A stretch of 64,000 bases of DNA from Melioribacteraceae bacterium. GTDB taxonomy: Bacteria; Bacteroidota; Ignavibacteria; Ignavibacteriales; Melioribacteraceae. The notes under the pieces were generated by a model that searched no databases, was not told where the DNA came from, and worked only from the letters and a program-made list of their open reading frames with translations. The stretch lies in contig JAKIUC010000018.1 of assembly GCA_021647785.1 (NCBI GenBank), forward strand, positions 1-64,000, given 5' to 3'. Positions 49,262 through 58,803 of the stretch are shown here, in pieces; the stretch's first letter is position 1; each line of letters begins with the position of its first letter. The position numbers and the translations under genes are program-made.

Positions 49262-51868
49262 TTAACTTAATTCTCTAACTATATCATCCGTCTTCTTAAG
49301 TGCCTCATCAATCTTCGATATATCTTTTCCACCCGCAGTTGCAAGGTGCGGACGACCACCACCACCGCCGCCAACTAATTTAGCAACCGAGCCGACTATC
49401 CTTCCAGCTTGTATTTTTTTCTCTTTAATTAAGTCATCCGAAACTACGCATACAATTCCTACCTTTTCACCAATAACAGAAATTAAAACACCAACTCCGC
49501 TTTTCATTTTATTGCGAAGTTCATCACCCATCTGTTTTAACTCGTCCATACTTGTCGCTTCAACTTTGCCCTTAAAGAGGTTCACACCATTAATATCAGT
49601 TTGCGTTTTTAGAATTTCATCAATTCCACCAAGCTTTGATTTTAACTCCAACTCTGAAATCTTTTTCTCTAACTTGCGTCTATCATCAAATGCTCTGGTA
49701 AGTTCCCAATTAAGACGAGATATTTTTGCATCTTGGTTTTCGATAAATGCTTCAACACCACGCCCAGTAACGGCTTCAATTCTGCGAACTCCACTTGCAA
49801 TTGATGACTCACTCACAATTTTAAATAATCCAATTTCGGATGTGTTTCTAACATGAGTTCCTCCGCAGAACTCTATTGAGTAGTCATTAAATTGAACCAC
49901 GTTTACTTTGTCGCCATATTTATCGCCAAAGAACATTAATGCACCCATCTCTTTCGCTTTATTAAATGGAGTATCAATAAAATGTCCCGTCTTGATGTTA
50001 TCCCAAATTTTGTTGTTAACTATTTTTTCAATTTCTTTCAACTCATCATCAGTTACTTTTTCGAAATGTGCGAAGTCGAAACGGAGTTTCTCATTATCAA
50101 CTAACGAACCAGATTGTTTTACATGCTCTCCGAGAACCTTACGAAGTGCAGCGTGCATAAGGTGTGTAGCAGAATGGTTACGTTTAATATCCATTCTTCG
50201 AGATTCGTCAACAGATAACTTAACTATAGAACCAACTTCAAACTTATAATTTTCACTATTGTTAACTACATGAATAATTTTGTTATCAATCTTTGTAAGA
50301 TTGATAATTTCAAATTCATTATTCTCAATTTGTAAAACTCCAATGTCGCCAACCTGTCCGCCAGATTCAACATAGAAGGGTGTTTTGTCAAATATTAACA
50401 AAGCATTTTCTTCAGCATTTTTTATTGCTAATATTTTTACTTCTGTTGAAACTTCTGTATAACCAGTAAATTCAGTAGCTTGCGATGTATCACCATCAAA
50501 TTCTTCAAGAGATTCAAGAGCAATATTAGTTGCTTCCATTTTGTTTTTAGTTGAACTTCTCGCACGTTCTTTTTGTTCATCCATCAATTCATTGAACCGA
50601 GTCTCATCAATAGTTAAGCCTTTCTCTTCAGCCATTACATTTGTTAAATCTACAGGAAAGCCGAATGTATCATAAAGTTTAAAAACATCATCCCCTTTAA
50701 TCTTCGCCTCATCCTTAGCCTCTGCCTTCCTAACTATCTGCTCAAAGAGTTCTATTCCTCTATCAAGCGTTCTATTAAAACTCTCTTCTTCTGCTTTAAT
50801 TATTTTAATTACATTCTCTTTATTCTTTATAATTTCGGGAAAAACATCACCCATTATTTCGGTTAGAACATCCACGAGTTTGAACATAAATGGTTTGTTA
50901 AGATTCAACTTCCTTCCAAAGCGAGCGGCACGGCGTAAAATTCGGCGAAGCACATATCCGCGACCTTCGTTACCCGGAGTAGCACCATCGGCAATTGCAA
51001 AGGTAAGTGTACGTATGTGATCGGCAATTACTTGCATTGCTACAACATCTTCCTTATCGGAATATTTAACTCCGGATATTTCGGATATCTTTTCAATTAT
51101 TGGTGCAAAAATATCTGTTTCGTAATTCGATTTTTTATTTTGTAGTACAGCTACAATGCGTTCAAATCCCATTCCTGTATCAACATGTTTTGCAGGTAAA
51201 TCGTGAAGTTTACCATTTATATCCCTATTATACTGGATGAAAACAAGATTCCATATTTCGATGCATTCTTCAACCCCAGCATTTACCCATTTGGGATTAT
51301 CAAAATCATCACCAACATTAATATGAATTTCAGAACACGGACCGCATGGACCAACATCTCCCATCTCCCAGAAGTTATCTTTTGCATCAAATTTTAAAAC
51401 ATGATTTGGATTAATATCCGTTTTGGTTTTCCAGATTTCCATCGATTCATCATCGGTTTCAAACACCGATGCCCACAGCCTTTCCTTCGGCAACTTCCAG
51501 ACTTCTGTTAATAACTCCCAAGCCCAAGTAATAGCTTCCTCTTTATAATATCCATCTTCTGGTTTTGAAGGATTTCCGAGAGACCAATTACCGAGCATTT
51601 CAAAAAACGTGTGGTGATAAGTATCGCGTCCCACTTCCTCCAAGTCGTTATGTTTTCCACTTACGCGTATGCACTTTTGAGTATCAGCAGCACGGTTATA
51701 ATCGCGTAAACCTTGACCAAGAAACACATCTTTAAACTGGTTCATTCCAGCATTAGTAAAGAGAAGCGTTGGGTCATCAAAAGGAACAACGGGGGCACTA
51801 TCTATAATTCTGTGGTCTTTTTCTTTAAAGAAATCTAAAAACTGATTTCTAATTTCGTTGGAAGTCAT
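49262..51868 (-). CDS. alaS: Alanine--tRNA ligase
   Basis: 868 residues. Start RNQFLDFFKEKDHRI, the class II motif 2 with TQKCIRVSGKHNDLEEVGRD, ATP-site HHTFFEMLGNWSLG, editing-site HSATHLMHAALRKVLGEHVK and CGGTHVRNTSEIG (zinc-binding Cys and His), and a C-terminal Gly-rich C-Ala region (VAKLVGGGGGGRPHLATAGG). It charges tRNA-Ala and hydrolyses Ser-tRNA-Ala. Length is normal. The intergenic gap before it holds a small RHH gene, 68 bases upstream. Confidence 0.97.
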   Translation of the reverse strand: MTSNEIRNQFLDFFKEKDHRIIDSAPVVPFDDPTLLFTNAGMNQFKDVFLGQGLRDYNRAADTQKCIRVSGKHNDLEEVGRDTYHHTFFEMLGNWSLGNPSKPEDGYYKEEAITWAWELLTEVWKLPKERLWASVFETDDESMEIWKTKTDINPNHVLKFDAKDNFWEMGDVGPCGPCSEIHINVGDDFDNPKWVNAGVEECIEIWNLVFIQYNRDINGKLHDLPAKHVDTGMGFERIVAVLQNKKSNYETDIFAPIIEKISEISGVKYSDKEDVVAMQVIADHIRTLTFAIADGATPGNEGRGYVLRRILRRAARFGRKLNLNKPFMFKLVDVLTEIMGDVFPEIIKNKENVIKIIKAEEESFNRTLDRGIELFEQIVRKAEAKDEAKIKGDDVFKLYDTFGFPVDLTNVMAEEKGLTIDETRFNELMDEQKERARSSTKNKMEATNIALESLEEFDGDTSQATEFTGYTEVSTEVKILAIKNAEENALLIFDKTPFYVESGGQVGDIGVLQIENNEFEIINLTKIDNKIIHVVNNSENYKFEVGSIVKLSVDESRRMDIKRNHSATHLMHAALRKVLGEHVKQSGSLVDNEKLRFDFAHFEKVTDDELKEIEKIVNNKIWDNIKTGHFIDTPFNKAKEMGALMFFGDKYGDKVNVVQFNDYSIEFCGGTHVRNTSEIGLFKIVSESSIASGVRRIEAVTGRGVEAFIENQDAKISRLNWELTRAFDDRRKLEKKISELELKSKLGGIDEILKTQTDINGVNLFKGKVEATSMDELKQMGDELRNKMKSGVGVLISVIGEKVGIVCVVSDDLIKEKKIQAGRIVGSVAKLVGGGGGGRPHLATAGGKDISKIDEALKKTDDIVRELS

Positions 51869-51936
51869 TAATCTATCCTAAATATTATTTCATTTTAATT
51901 TTTTACAAAGGCAAATATAAGAAAAGGGGAGTGTTT

Positions 51937-52164
51937 TTATTGATTATTTAAGCATAGAATTTCAACCATTTTCTTGTTTGATATTACTTCATCATTTTTG
52001 TTATGTAATCGATCTAAAGCAATTTGCAAATCGGAATATTGATGAATATAAACCTCTAATGCTTTATTAACATGGAATGTTTTAGTCTTGTTTGTTTCTT
52101 CTGAAAGATTATCTAACTCTTTCGAAAGAGTGTCCGATATTCTGGTTTTTAAAAGTTGACTCAT
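51937..52164 (-). CDS. Ribbon-helix-helix protein coupled to sirtuin gene
   Basis: 75 residues: SQLLKTRISDTLSKELDNLS, EETNKTKTFHVNKALEVYIH fits the CopG/Arc or RelB-type ribbon-helix-helix fold. Such proteins are usually antitoxins that repress their own operon, but no ParE/RelE-type toxin follows: the next gene is alaS. The start codon overlaps the sirtuin stop (ATGA), so both are translated together. It could be an orphan antitoxin, or a regulator connected to NAD-dependent deacylation. Confidence 0.75.
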   Translation of the reverse strand: MSQLLKTRISDTLSKELDNLSEETNKTKTFHVNKALEVYIHQYSDLQIALDRLHNKNDEVISNKKMVEILCLNNQ

Positions 52165-52901
52165 GTAATCTCCTTGAGCATTTTAAATATTTCTGGCAAA
52201 ACCTCACCAGATTTTCCTTTTATCGAATAATCAGTTTGGTTTGTAATTTCGGTTGGTTCAATATTTATTTCAACTAATACTGAGCCGCCTCTCTTTGCTG
52301 CAATTGGAATGTATGCGGCAGGATAAACAACCGCCGAAGTCCCTACAATAAAGCAGATATCTGATTCAGCAGCTTTTCTTTCTGCTTCTGCAAATATATC
52401 TTGCGGTAACACTTCGCCAAACCAAACAACATCCGGTCTAATCATCCCGCCACATTTTTCACACTTCGGAACTTCTTCAGATTCAAGAAACTTTTCAACT
52501 CCATAAAATGTTTTGCAATCCATACAGTAGTTTCGTTCAATGTTTCCGTGTAGTTCAAGTATGCTGCTGCTTCCTGCACGTTTGTGGAGGTTGTCAACAT
52601 TCTGCGTTACAACTGTTACTTCATCAAAGTGTTTTTCAAAATCTGCAATTGTTTTATGCCCTGCATTTGGATTAGTTTCACGAACAATTTTCCGTCTGTA
52701 CTGATACCACTCCCAAACTAAATCTGGATTTTTCATAAAGCCATCAAAACTTGCAAGCTCTTGAGCAGACATTTTATTCCACAATCCGCCTTTGCCGCGG
52801 AATGTCTCTATCCCACTCTCTGCCGATATTCCCGCACCAGTAAAGAAGATAATTGATTTTGCAGATTTTAGTTTTTCAATTAAGGTCTTTGGAATTTCCA
52901 T
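52161..52901 (-). CDS. cobB: NAD-dependent protein deacylase (sirtuin, CobB-like)
   Basis: 246 residues from the ATG at 52901 (GGGAG about 9 bases upstream; an upstream TTG is less likely). NAD-binding motif KSIIFFTGAGISAESGIETF, catalytic His in TVVTQNVDNLHKRAGSS, LELHGNIERN and zinc Cys pairs CMDCKTFYG and CEKCGGMIRP, then GTSAVVYPAAYIPIAA. It removes acetyl or succinyl groups from lysines. Contains YQYRRK, a Tyr-X2-Arg pair that marks class III (SIRT5-like) desuccinylases. Coupled to the RHH gene by an ATGA overlap. Confidence 0.94.
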   Translation of the reverse strand: MEIPKTLIEKLKSAKSIIFFTGAGISAESGIETFRGKGGLWNKMSAQELASFDGFMKNPDLVWEWYQYRRKIVRETNPNAGHKTIADFEKHFDEVTVVTQNVDNLHKRAGSSSILELHGNIERNYCMDCKTFYGVEKFLESEEVPKCEKCGGMIRPDVVWFGEVLPQDIFAEAERKAAESDICFIVGTSAVVYPAAYIPIAAKRGGSVLVEINIEPTEITNQTDYSIKGKSGEVLPEIFKMLKEIT

Positions 52902-53031
52902 AATCCATTCTCCCAAAATAAATTTATTTACGTTCTATACTTAACAAGCATCAACTCTAATTTAAATAACAAAAAAACTGCGAAGCTAATGCCATACTGA
53001 AGAAATCCACGATCCTATTTTTCAAATGTTA

Positions 53032-54018
53032 TCAATCAAACAACGAATTCTTTGGTTCATTCTCAACAGTTGGTGGAATGTAGATTGCAGTCTCTGCAAG
53101 ACGAATAAAACTTGTCCAATTGCTATCGCCTTGTCTCTCCTTTTTTGCAACATTTAAAAAAGCATTCGATTTTGCACTCAACTCGTCGGCATGATATAGC
53201 ACTACAGCCTCTGGCATTTTTGGAATTACTGGAGAAGCATGTTCCAATTTCCCTTGATGACTAAGCACTAAATGAATTAATTGATTTTTAAGTTCCTCCG
53301 GAAAATCTGGAATTTCTTTTGCCTTCAATTCAATTTGCGTTGCAGCAATTACAATATGTCCAACCAATCTTCCTTTGTCTGTGTAGTCAAAATTTGTTTC
53401 GTAAGTAAGTTCTTCAACTTTTCCGAAGTCGTGTAAAATTGCTCCGGCAATTATCAAATCTCTATTTAACTCTGGATGAATCTTGCATACAGTTTCACAA
53501 ATTTTAATTATCTCAAGAGTGTGTTCAAGTAAGCCGTGCAAATAAGCATGATGCCAAGCCTTACCCGCCGGAACATTGAAATATTTTTCTTTAGTTTCTG
53601 TGTTAAATATTTTTGAAATAAGTTCACTTAGTTTTGTGTTTGTAAAACTTGCCTTTACTTCATTCCATTCAGTTTTCATCTCTTCCAAATCTCTCTGCGA
53701 GCGTGGAAGAAAGTCGGAATGAGAAACGCCATCACTCTCATTTGCGAGTCTAATTCTATTTATTATCAATTGGGGTGTGCCGTTGTATTCATCAAACTTG
53801 CAATCCACTTTTGTAATTTTTCCTTCACTTGCCGAGCTAAAAAAAACTTCAAACCCATCCCACATCTTTGCAGAAATTGTTCCGGAAATATCACGTAATT
53901 CCAGATTCAAGAACTCTTTACCTGTACGTGTAGTTTTCTTTTCAACTTTAGTTAACAATAAAAAAAGTTGTGCATCTTCCCCTATTGAATATTCAATTAT
54001 CTTTTTTTGATTTATCAT
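53032..54018 (-). CDS. YhaM-like 3'-5' exoribonuclease (OB-fold plus HD)
   Basis: 328 residues. An N-terminal OB fold (LFLLLTKVEKKTTRTGKEFL, LELRDISGTISAKMWDGFE) and a C-terminal HD domain (HAYLHGLLEHTLEIIKICET, AGAILHDFGKVEELTYETNF, LVLSHQGKLEHASPV). It is a metal-dependent nuclease that trims RNA 3' ends; the Bacillus protein is the reference. It follows a NusG-like factor by 7 bases. Confidence 0.9.
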   Translation of the reverse strand: MINQKKIIEYSIGEDAQLFLLLTKVEKKTTRTGKEFLNLELRDISGTISAKMWDGFEVFFSSASEGKITKVDCKFDEYNGTPQLIINRIRLANESDGVSHSDFLPRSQRDLEEMKTEWNEVKASFTNTKLSELISKIFNTETKEKYFNVPAGKAWHHAYLHGLLEHTLEIIKICETVCKIHPELNRDLIIAGAILHDFGKVEELTYETNFDYTDKGRLVGHIVIAATQIELKAKEIPDFPEELKNQLIHLVLSHQGKLEHASPVIPKMPEAVVLYHADELSAKSNAFLNVAKKERQGDSNWTSFIRLAETAIYIPPTVENEPKNSLFD

Positions 54019-54025
54019 TGTTCAC

Positions 54026-54529
54026 CTAATTAATTCTTTTTACTTCTGTATCGCCAGCAATAGAAACGCTAACTGTGCGGTTCAGTAATTGAATAGAGAC
54101 AGAAAGAGTATTTTCATCATCACTGATTGATCGAACAATACCCTCAATGCCTTCAAAGGGTCCTGATGTTATTTTAACTATCACACCTTTTACTATTCCG
54201 TTAAAGACCTGAATTTTTTCTGGTGATTCTAACATTTTTCTTATACTGTCCATTTCCTGATCAGGAATTACAGCAGGCTTGCCATCAAAATAAATTGTTT
54301 TAATAACGGCTTCTCTTGTTACTGCTCTGTTTCTTTCAACTTCATTTGCAAAAATGAAAATATAACTTTTAAAAAGTGGTTCTGTAACCTTCTTTTTTCT
54401 GTCACTCCATTGTTTAGTAACTGTAATAGTAGGAAGGTACGCCTCTACTTCAATTTCATTAAGTTGGGCAAGTGCTTTAAACTCATGCCTCGGTTTAGTA
54501 TAAAGTGCAAACCATTTTTTTATTTCCAT
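54026..54529 (-). CDS. NusG-paralogue transcription elongation factor (RfaH/UpxY-like)
   Basis: 167 residues. NGN domain (KKWFALYTKPRHEFKALAQL, WSDRKKKVTEPLFKSYIFI) and KOW domain (VFNGIVKGVIVKITSGPFEG, IEGIVRSISDDENTLSV). The short form and the EVEAYLPTITVTKQWSDRKK motif match the UpxY/LoaP/RfaH-type paralogues rather than housekeeping NusG, which is normally beside secE and rplK. Such factors let RNA polymerase read through long operons for capsule or secondary metabolites. The operon it controls is not in the window. Confidence 0.88.
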   Translation of the reverse strand: MEIKKWFALYTKPRHEFKALAQLNEIEVEAYLPTITVTKQWSDRKKKVTEPLFKSYIFIFANEVERNRAVTREAVIKTIYFDGKPAVIPDQEMDSIRKMLESPEKIQVFNGIVKGVIVKITSGPFEGIEGIVRSISDDENTLSVSIQLLNRTVSVSIAGDTEVKRIN

Positions 54530-54557
54530 AGCTCCTTTAGTTCTCCGTTAAATATAA

Positions 54558-56123
54558 TTATTTTAATTTCTTTTTTATCTCTTTAATCAATTCGTCATTT
54601 TTAATTGAATTTTTATAAACACCATCAATCATAAACGAATCATACCTTTTCTCTACTTCATCAACTCTTCTATTTGTAAAAACGAATATACAGACAGAAA
54701 AATATTTGTCCTTACTTCTAATCAGTTTAATAAATTCATCCCCGCTTAATAAAGGTAAAGAATCATTAACTAAAATTAAAGAGGGTAATTCTTCTGAAAC
54801 AAAATCCATTGCTTCATACGCATTATTTGCTGTTAAAATTGTGTAGTCGGGTAAGATTTCAGAAATAGCTTTACTACGGGAGTTTGAGAGACTGCTCTTT
54901 TCATCAATAATTATAACAAGGTTTTTTGCCTCTGGTATTGTTATATGAAACTCACTTCCTTCATTTTCTTTCGAGTAAAACCAAACATCCCCTTTTAGTT
55001 TTTCCATTATTTCCTTTACGAGAATCAATCCCATCCCGCTCCCTTGCTCACCCTCAGTACCTTCACGCGAATGTTTGTGTTCTAACTTAAACAACCTATC
55101 TTGATCATCGGCAGAAATACCAATACCTTTATCTTTAATAATAACTTCTATCATTCCATTTTTAAATCTGCTTCCATAAATAAAAATTGCAGAATCTTTA
55201 TTCGAAAAATGAATAGCATTTTGCAGCAAATCGGAAATGGCTTTGCTAAGTTGTTTCTCGTTACTATTAATAAAAATATCTCCTTTTACATTTTGTGATA
55301 TTTCAATATTCTTTCTAATTGCCAAGCCAGTAAATTTTGAGACGACAGTTGAAATTAAATTTTTAAGATTGAGTCTTTGTCCTTCAACTTCGGTGCGTCC
55401 TGTTCGCATTCTTGACCAATCTAGCAGATGCTCAATTAAATTAAGCTGATGCTCGGAACTTGAATGAATATATGTTAAATATTCGAGCTTCTCTTCATCC
55501 GGTAGAGAGTTATCGTTTAAAAGAATTTCGGAAAATCCGAGAAGCGTAGTATAGGGAGACTTAAGATCGTGCGAAACAATTGATATAAATTTATCTTTAA
55601 CTCTATTCAAGTTTCTTAATTCTTTGCAAAGTTCACTAATGTTGTTTTTCTCTTTTTCCACTTCCGAAATATTATAGAAAATTGAATTATACTCAGTTAC
55701 TTTTCCACTCTTATTTCGTTTAGCACTAATGCTTTCATTTAAATAAATAATATCATCATTTTTATCTATAATCCTATATGAAATAGATATATTTAATTTT
55801 TCATTATCATTAAAAAATTCAGTCATTCCATTCTCTATTCTTAACCTATCATCTTCATGAATTATTGAATTTAATTTATTCGGCAACTCCTCAATTTGTT
55901 CAGCCAAGTAGCCAATAACAGTATAGATAGAACTCGAATAAGTAACATCACATTCTTCTTTATTGCAATATGTTTTAGCAAAAAAGTAATTTTCAAAAGA
56001 GGAATTATATTTGACTATTTCTGAATCGACTTCTTCATTAAAAAGATTTTCAATTTCAGATACTAATTTTTCATCTTTAATAATCTTCTTTAGCTTTTCG
56101 CGAAAATTTTTCTTCTTTGTCAT
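54558..56123 (-). CDS. PAS sensor histidine kinase with C-terminal receiver-like domain
   Basis: 521 residues. A PAS region (about 60-170: SSIYTVIGYLAEQIEELPNK, ISYRIIDKNDDIIYLNESIS) precedes HisKA (DKFISIVSHDLKSPYTTLLG) and HATPase (NAIHFSNKDSAIFIYGSRFK, DKGIGISADDQDRLF, GSGMGLILVKEIM). The C-terminal 120 residues form a receiver fold (NLVIIIDEKSSLSNSRSKAI, LILVNDSLPLLSGDEFIKLI) with an Asp at the expected place but a weak acidic pocket (IDEK instead of DD), so phosphotransfer to it is uncertain. No membrane helices: a soluble, cytoplasmic sensor. It follows an NtrC-like regulator by 20 bases. Confidence 0.9.
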   Translation of the reverse strand: MTKKKNFREKLKKIIKDEKLVSEIENLFNEEVDSEIVKYNSSFENYFFAKTYCNKEECDVTYSSSIYTVIGYLAEQIEELPNKLNSIIHEDDRLRIENGMTEFFNDNEKLNISISYRIIDKNDDIIYLNESISAKRNKSGKVTEYNSIFYNISEVEKEKNNISELCKELRNLNRVKDKFISIVSHDLKSPYTTLLGFSEILLNDNSLPDEEKLEYLTYIHSSSEHQLNLIEHLLDWSRMRTGRTEVEGQRLNLKNLISTVVSKFTGLAIRKNIEISQNVKGDIFINSNEKQLSKAISDLLQNAIHFSNKDSAIFIYGSRFKNGMIEVIIKDKGIGISADDQDRLFKLEHKHSREGTEGEQGSGMGLILVKEIMEKLKGDVWFYSKENEGSEFHITIPEAKNLVIIIDEKSSLSNSRSKAISEILPDYTILTANNAYEAMDFVSEELPSLILVNDSLPLLSGDEFIKLIRSKDKYFSVCIFVFTNRRVDEVEKRYDSFMIDGVYKNSIKNDELIKEIKKKLK

Positions 56124-56143
56124 AACAATCCTAAATTAGGTTT

Positions 56144-57514
56144 TTAAAATTCAGTTTCACTAAATTTTGTTGGAATATTTAACTCTTCCATTTTTCTGTA
56201 AAGAGACGATAGCCCTATTTCTAAAGCACTTGCAGTATCTTCTTTATTAAAATTATTATTCTTAATTATGTTGAGAATATGATCTCGTTCAAAATTTTTA
56301 ACAGCTTCTTTTAGTGCAATTGGGAACCCATAATTTGTAATATTATTTTTGATGTAGTCGGAAAGATTTTCCATTTTAATAATATCACCCATCGAAAAAA
56401 TTACAGCACGCTCAATTATATTTTCCAACTCTCTAACTCCACCCCGCCAGTTATGACTAATTAGAGCTTTCATTGCATCGTTATCAACACCTAATATTTT
56501 CTTTCCCATTTCGTTGCAATATTTTTCAACAAAATAATTTACTAAAAGAGGTACATCCTCTCGCCTCTCATTTAATGATGGAAGTGATATTTCAATAACA
56601 TTTAACCGATAATATAAATCTTCTCTAAATTCACCAGCTTCAGATTTTTCAAACAAATTCTGATTTGTTGCTGCAATTATTCTAACATCAGTTGATATTG
56701 GTTTTATACCACCAACGGGAATAAACATTTTGTCTTCAATAGCACGGAGTAGTTTTACTTGCATGTTTAATGGTAAATCTCCAATTTCATCAAGGAAGAG
56801 TGTGCCACCATCAGCCACTTTAAATAATCCAATTTTTTCATCAATAGCACCAGTGAAAGAGCCTTTCTTATGTCCAAAGAGTTCACTCTCAATTAAGTTT
56901 TCAGAAATTGCTCCGCAGTTAATAGGAAGAAATATTTTATCTTTTCTATTGCTGTTAAAGTGAATTGCTTTGGCAACAAGCTCTTTCCCTGTTCCACTTT
57001 TTCCAGTTATTAAAACATTACTTTTAGTTTTAGAGACCTGCGTAATTAGTTTAAATACTTTTTTAATAGCATGGCTATCACCAATTATATTTTGATATCC
57101 TGGTTCAGCAGAAACTCTTTGCCGTAGAGATTTGTTTTCAATTGAAAGTTTTTTAAATTTTGATAATCTCTTTAATCGAAGAAGAAGGTCATCAAACTCA
57201 ATTGGCTTCATCAAATAATCGTAAGCACCATTACGGATGGCAGAGATAGCTGTCTTAACTGATGCATAAGCGGTCATAATTATAAAAAATGTTTCCGGAC
57301 TAACTTTGGATGCCTCTTTAAGTAATTCCATTCCATCAATATTCGGCATTTTAATATCTGTAATTACAACATCGAAGTTGTTTTCTTTAATTTTGATTAA
57401 AGCATCTTCACCATCAGCGGCTGTATCTGTCTTGTATCCTTCATCATCAAGAACAACCTTTATAGAATCTCGTATTGCCGTTTCATCATCAACAATTAAA
57501 ACTGATGTTGCCAT
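56144..57514 (-). CDS. NtrC-family sigma-54-dependent response regulator
   Basis: 456 residues. Receiver (VLIVDDETAIRDSIKVVLDD, phosphoacceptor in VVITDIKMPNIDGMELL), AAA+ domain (Walker A LITGKSGTGKELVAKAIHF, sigma-54 contact loop ESELFGHKKGSFTGAIDEK, Walker B GGTLFLDEIGDLPLNMQVKL, sensor arginine ENLYYRLNVIEISLPSLNER-type region) and a Fis-type helix-turn-helix (KEDTASALEIGLSSLYRKME). It activates sigma-54 promoters on phosphorylation. The histidine kinase immediately upstream is its partner. Confidence 0.95.
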   Translation of the reverse strand: MATSVLIVDDETAIRDSIKVVLDDEGYKTDTAADGEDALIKIKENNFDVVITDIKMPNIDGMELLKEASKVSPETFFIIMTAYASVKTAISAIRNGAYDYLMKPIEFDDLLLRLKRLSKFKKLSIENKSLRQRVSAEPGYQNIIGDSHAIKKVFKLITQVSKTKSNVLITGKSGTGKELVAKAIHFNSNRKDKIFLPINCGAISENLIESELFGHKKGSFTGAIDEKIGLFKVADGGTLFLDEIGDLPLNMQVKLLRAIEDKMFIPVGGIKPISTDVRIIAATNQNLFEKSEAGEFREDLYYRLNVIEISLPSLNERREDVPLLVNYFVEKYCNEMGKKILGVDNDAMKALISHNWRGGVRELENIIERAVIFSMGDIIKMENLSDYIKNNITNYGFPIALKEAVKNFERDHILNIIKNNNFNKEDTASALEIGLSSLYRKMEELNIPTKFSETEF

Positions 57515-57531
57515 TCCTATTTTCCTTTAAT

Positions 57532-58803
57532 TTATGGAAGAAGTTTAATAGTAAAAACAGAGCCTTTATTCAACTCACTCTGCACAATAATTTTACCTTG
57601 CATTTTTTTAATAATACCGTAACTTACCGAAAGACCCAAGCCAGTTCCTTTACCAACACCTTTGGTTGTAAAAAACGGATTAAAGATTTTATCGAGCAAA
57701 CTCCTCTCCATACCGCAGCCATTATCTTTTATATCCGTACAGATAAATAGATCGGTAAAATATGTTCTAACTTCAATTTCACCTTCTCCATTTATTGCAT
57801 CTAATGCATTTAGTAATATATTAACATAAACTTGTAAAAGCTGGTCTGGCACTGCTAAAACTGGTGAAAGGTTTTTTGCAAAGTGAGTTTTAAAATCTAC
57901 TTTTTTAACTCGCTTATCATATTTAACAATACCTACGGCTGTTTTTACAACATCATTAATTTGAAGTAATCCTTTATTCTCACCAGGAGGTCGAGAGAAA
58001 TCGACCAATTCATTTACAATGTTTGAAATACGATCTATGTTATCCTTAATAGTTATAAGCTGCTCAGTCATTATTTCATCTTTATTTTTTCTCTGAATTA
58101 ATTGAACAACTGCTGATATTGATGTTAAAGGGTTCCCGATTTCGTGAGCTATTCCAGCAGCCAACTGACCAATTACCGCAAGCTTTTCAGATTGGTCCAC
58201 CTGCTGTTGAAGTTGTTTAATTTGGGTTATGTCCTGCATAATCATCGTTCTGCCACAATTACTTTCATCGGATGTTTGCAGTTGTGTAACCTTTAATTGT
58301 ACTGAAATTATTTTTCCACTTTTTGTTTTTCGTTCAGTATCAATAATTTGAACATCCCCTTTCTCCTTTGTTTCTTGAATAATATACTCTAACTCTTTAA
58401 AATATTTTTCTTCATCCGGAATTAGGAATGTAGAAGACTGCCCAATAACTTCCTCAGCAGAGTATCCAAACATCTCCTCAGCACCATGGTTCCACGAAAC
58501 AAATTTTTCATCACAATTTATTACAGCAATTGCAGTATCTGATTTCAATAAAATTGTATTGAGATATTGTTGATTCATCTCAAGTTTTTTTTCGAGCCTA
58601 TCTCTATCAATTAGAGATTGATCAATCGATAAATAATCAGAAGTATTAATTACTTCAATAATACTTTGTAAACTTGATTCAGTAAATTCTTTAATCTCCG
58701 TTTTAGATAATCTATCACCAAAGTTTAACTCAAGTTGTGCAATCCAATTTAATGAGATTGTTTCATAATTTTTTTCAAGTAGTTCTAATATTGATTTTTT
58801 CAT
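57532..58803 (-). CDS. PAS sensor histidine kinase (NtrB-like)
   Basis: 423 residues, no membrane helices. A PAS domain (residues 80-190: SDTAIAVINCDEKFVSWNHG, AEEMFGYSAEEVIGQSSTF), HisKA (AVIGQLAAGIAHEIGNPLTS, HEIGNP with the phosphorylated His) and HATPase (LLQVYVNILLNALDAINGEG, DNGCGMERSLLDKIFNPFF, GKGTGLGLSVSYGIIKKMQG). It phosphorylates the adjacent NtrC-like regulator. Its start overlaps the flavoprotein stop (ATGA), tying a redox enzyme to the signalling pair. Confidence 0.94.
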   Translation of the reverse strand: MKKSILELLEKNYETISLNWIAQLELNFGDRLSKTEIKEFTESSLQSIIEVINTSDYLSIDQSLIDRDRLEKKLEMNQQYLNTILLKSDTAIAVINCDEKFVSWNHGAEEMFGYSAEEVIGQSSTFLIPDEEKYFKELEYIIQETKEKGDVQIIDTERKTKSGKIISVQLKVTQLQTSDESNCGRTMIMQDITQIKQLQQQVDQSEKLAVIGQLAAGIAHEIGNPLTSISAVVQLIQRKNKDEIMTEQLITIKDNIDRISNIVNELVDFSRPPGENKGLLQINDVVKTAVGIVKYDKRVKKVDFKTHFAKNLSPVLAVPDQLLQVYVNILLNALDAINGEGEIEVRTYFTDLFICTDIKDNGCGMERSLLDKIFNPFFTTKGVGKGTGLGLSVSYGIIKKMQGKIIVQSELNKGSVFTIKLLP

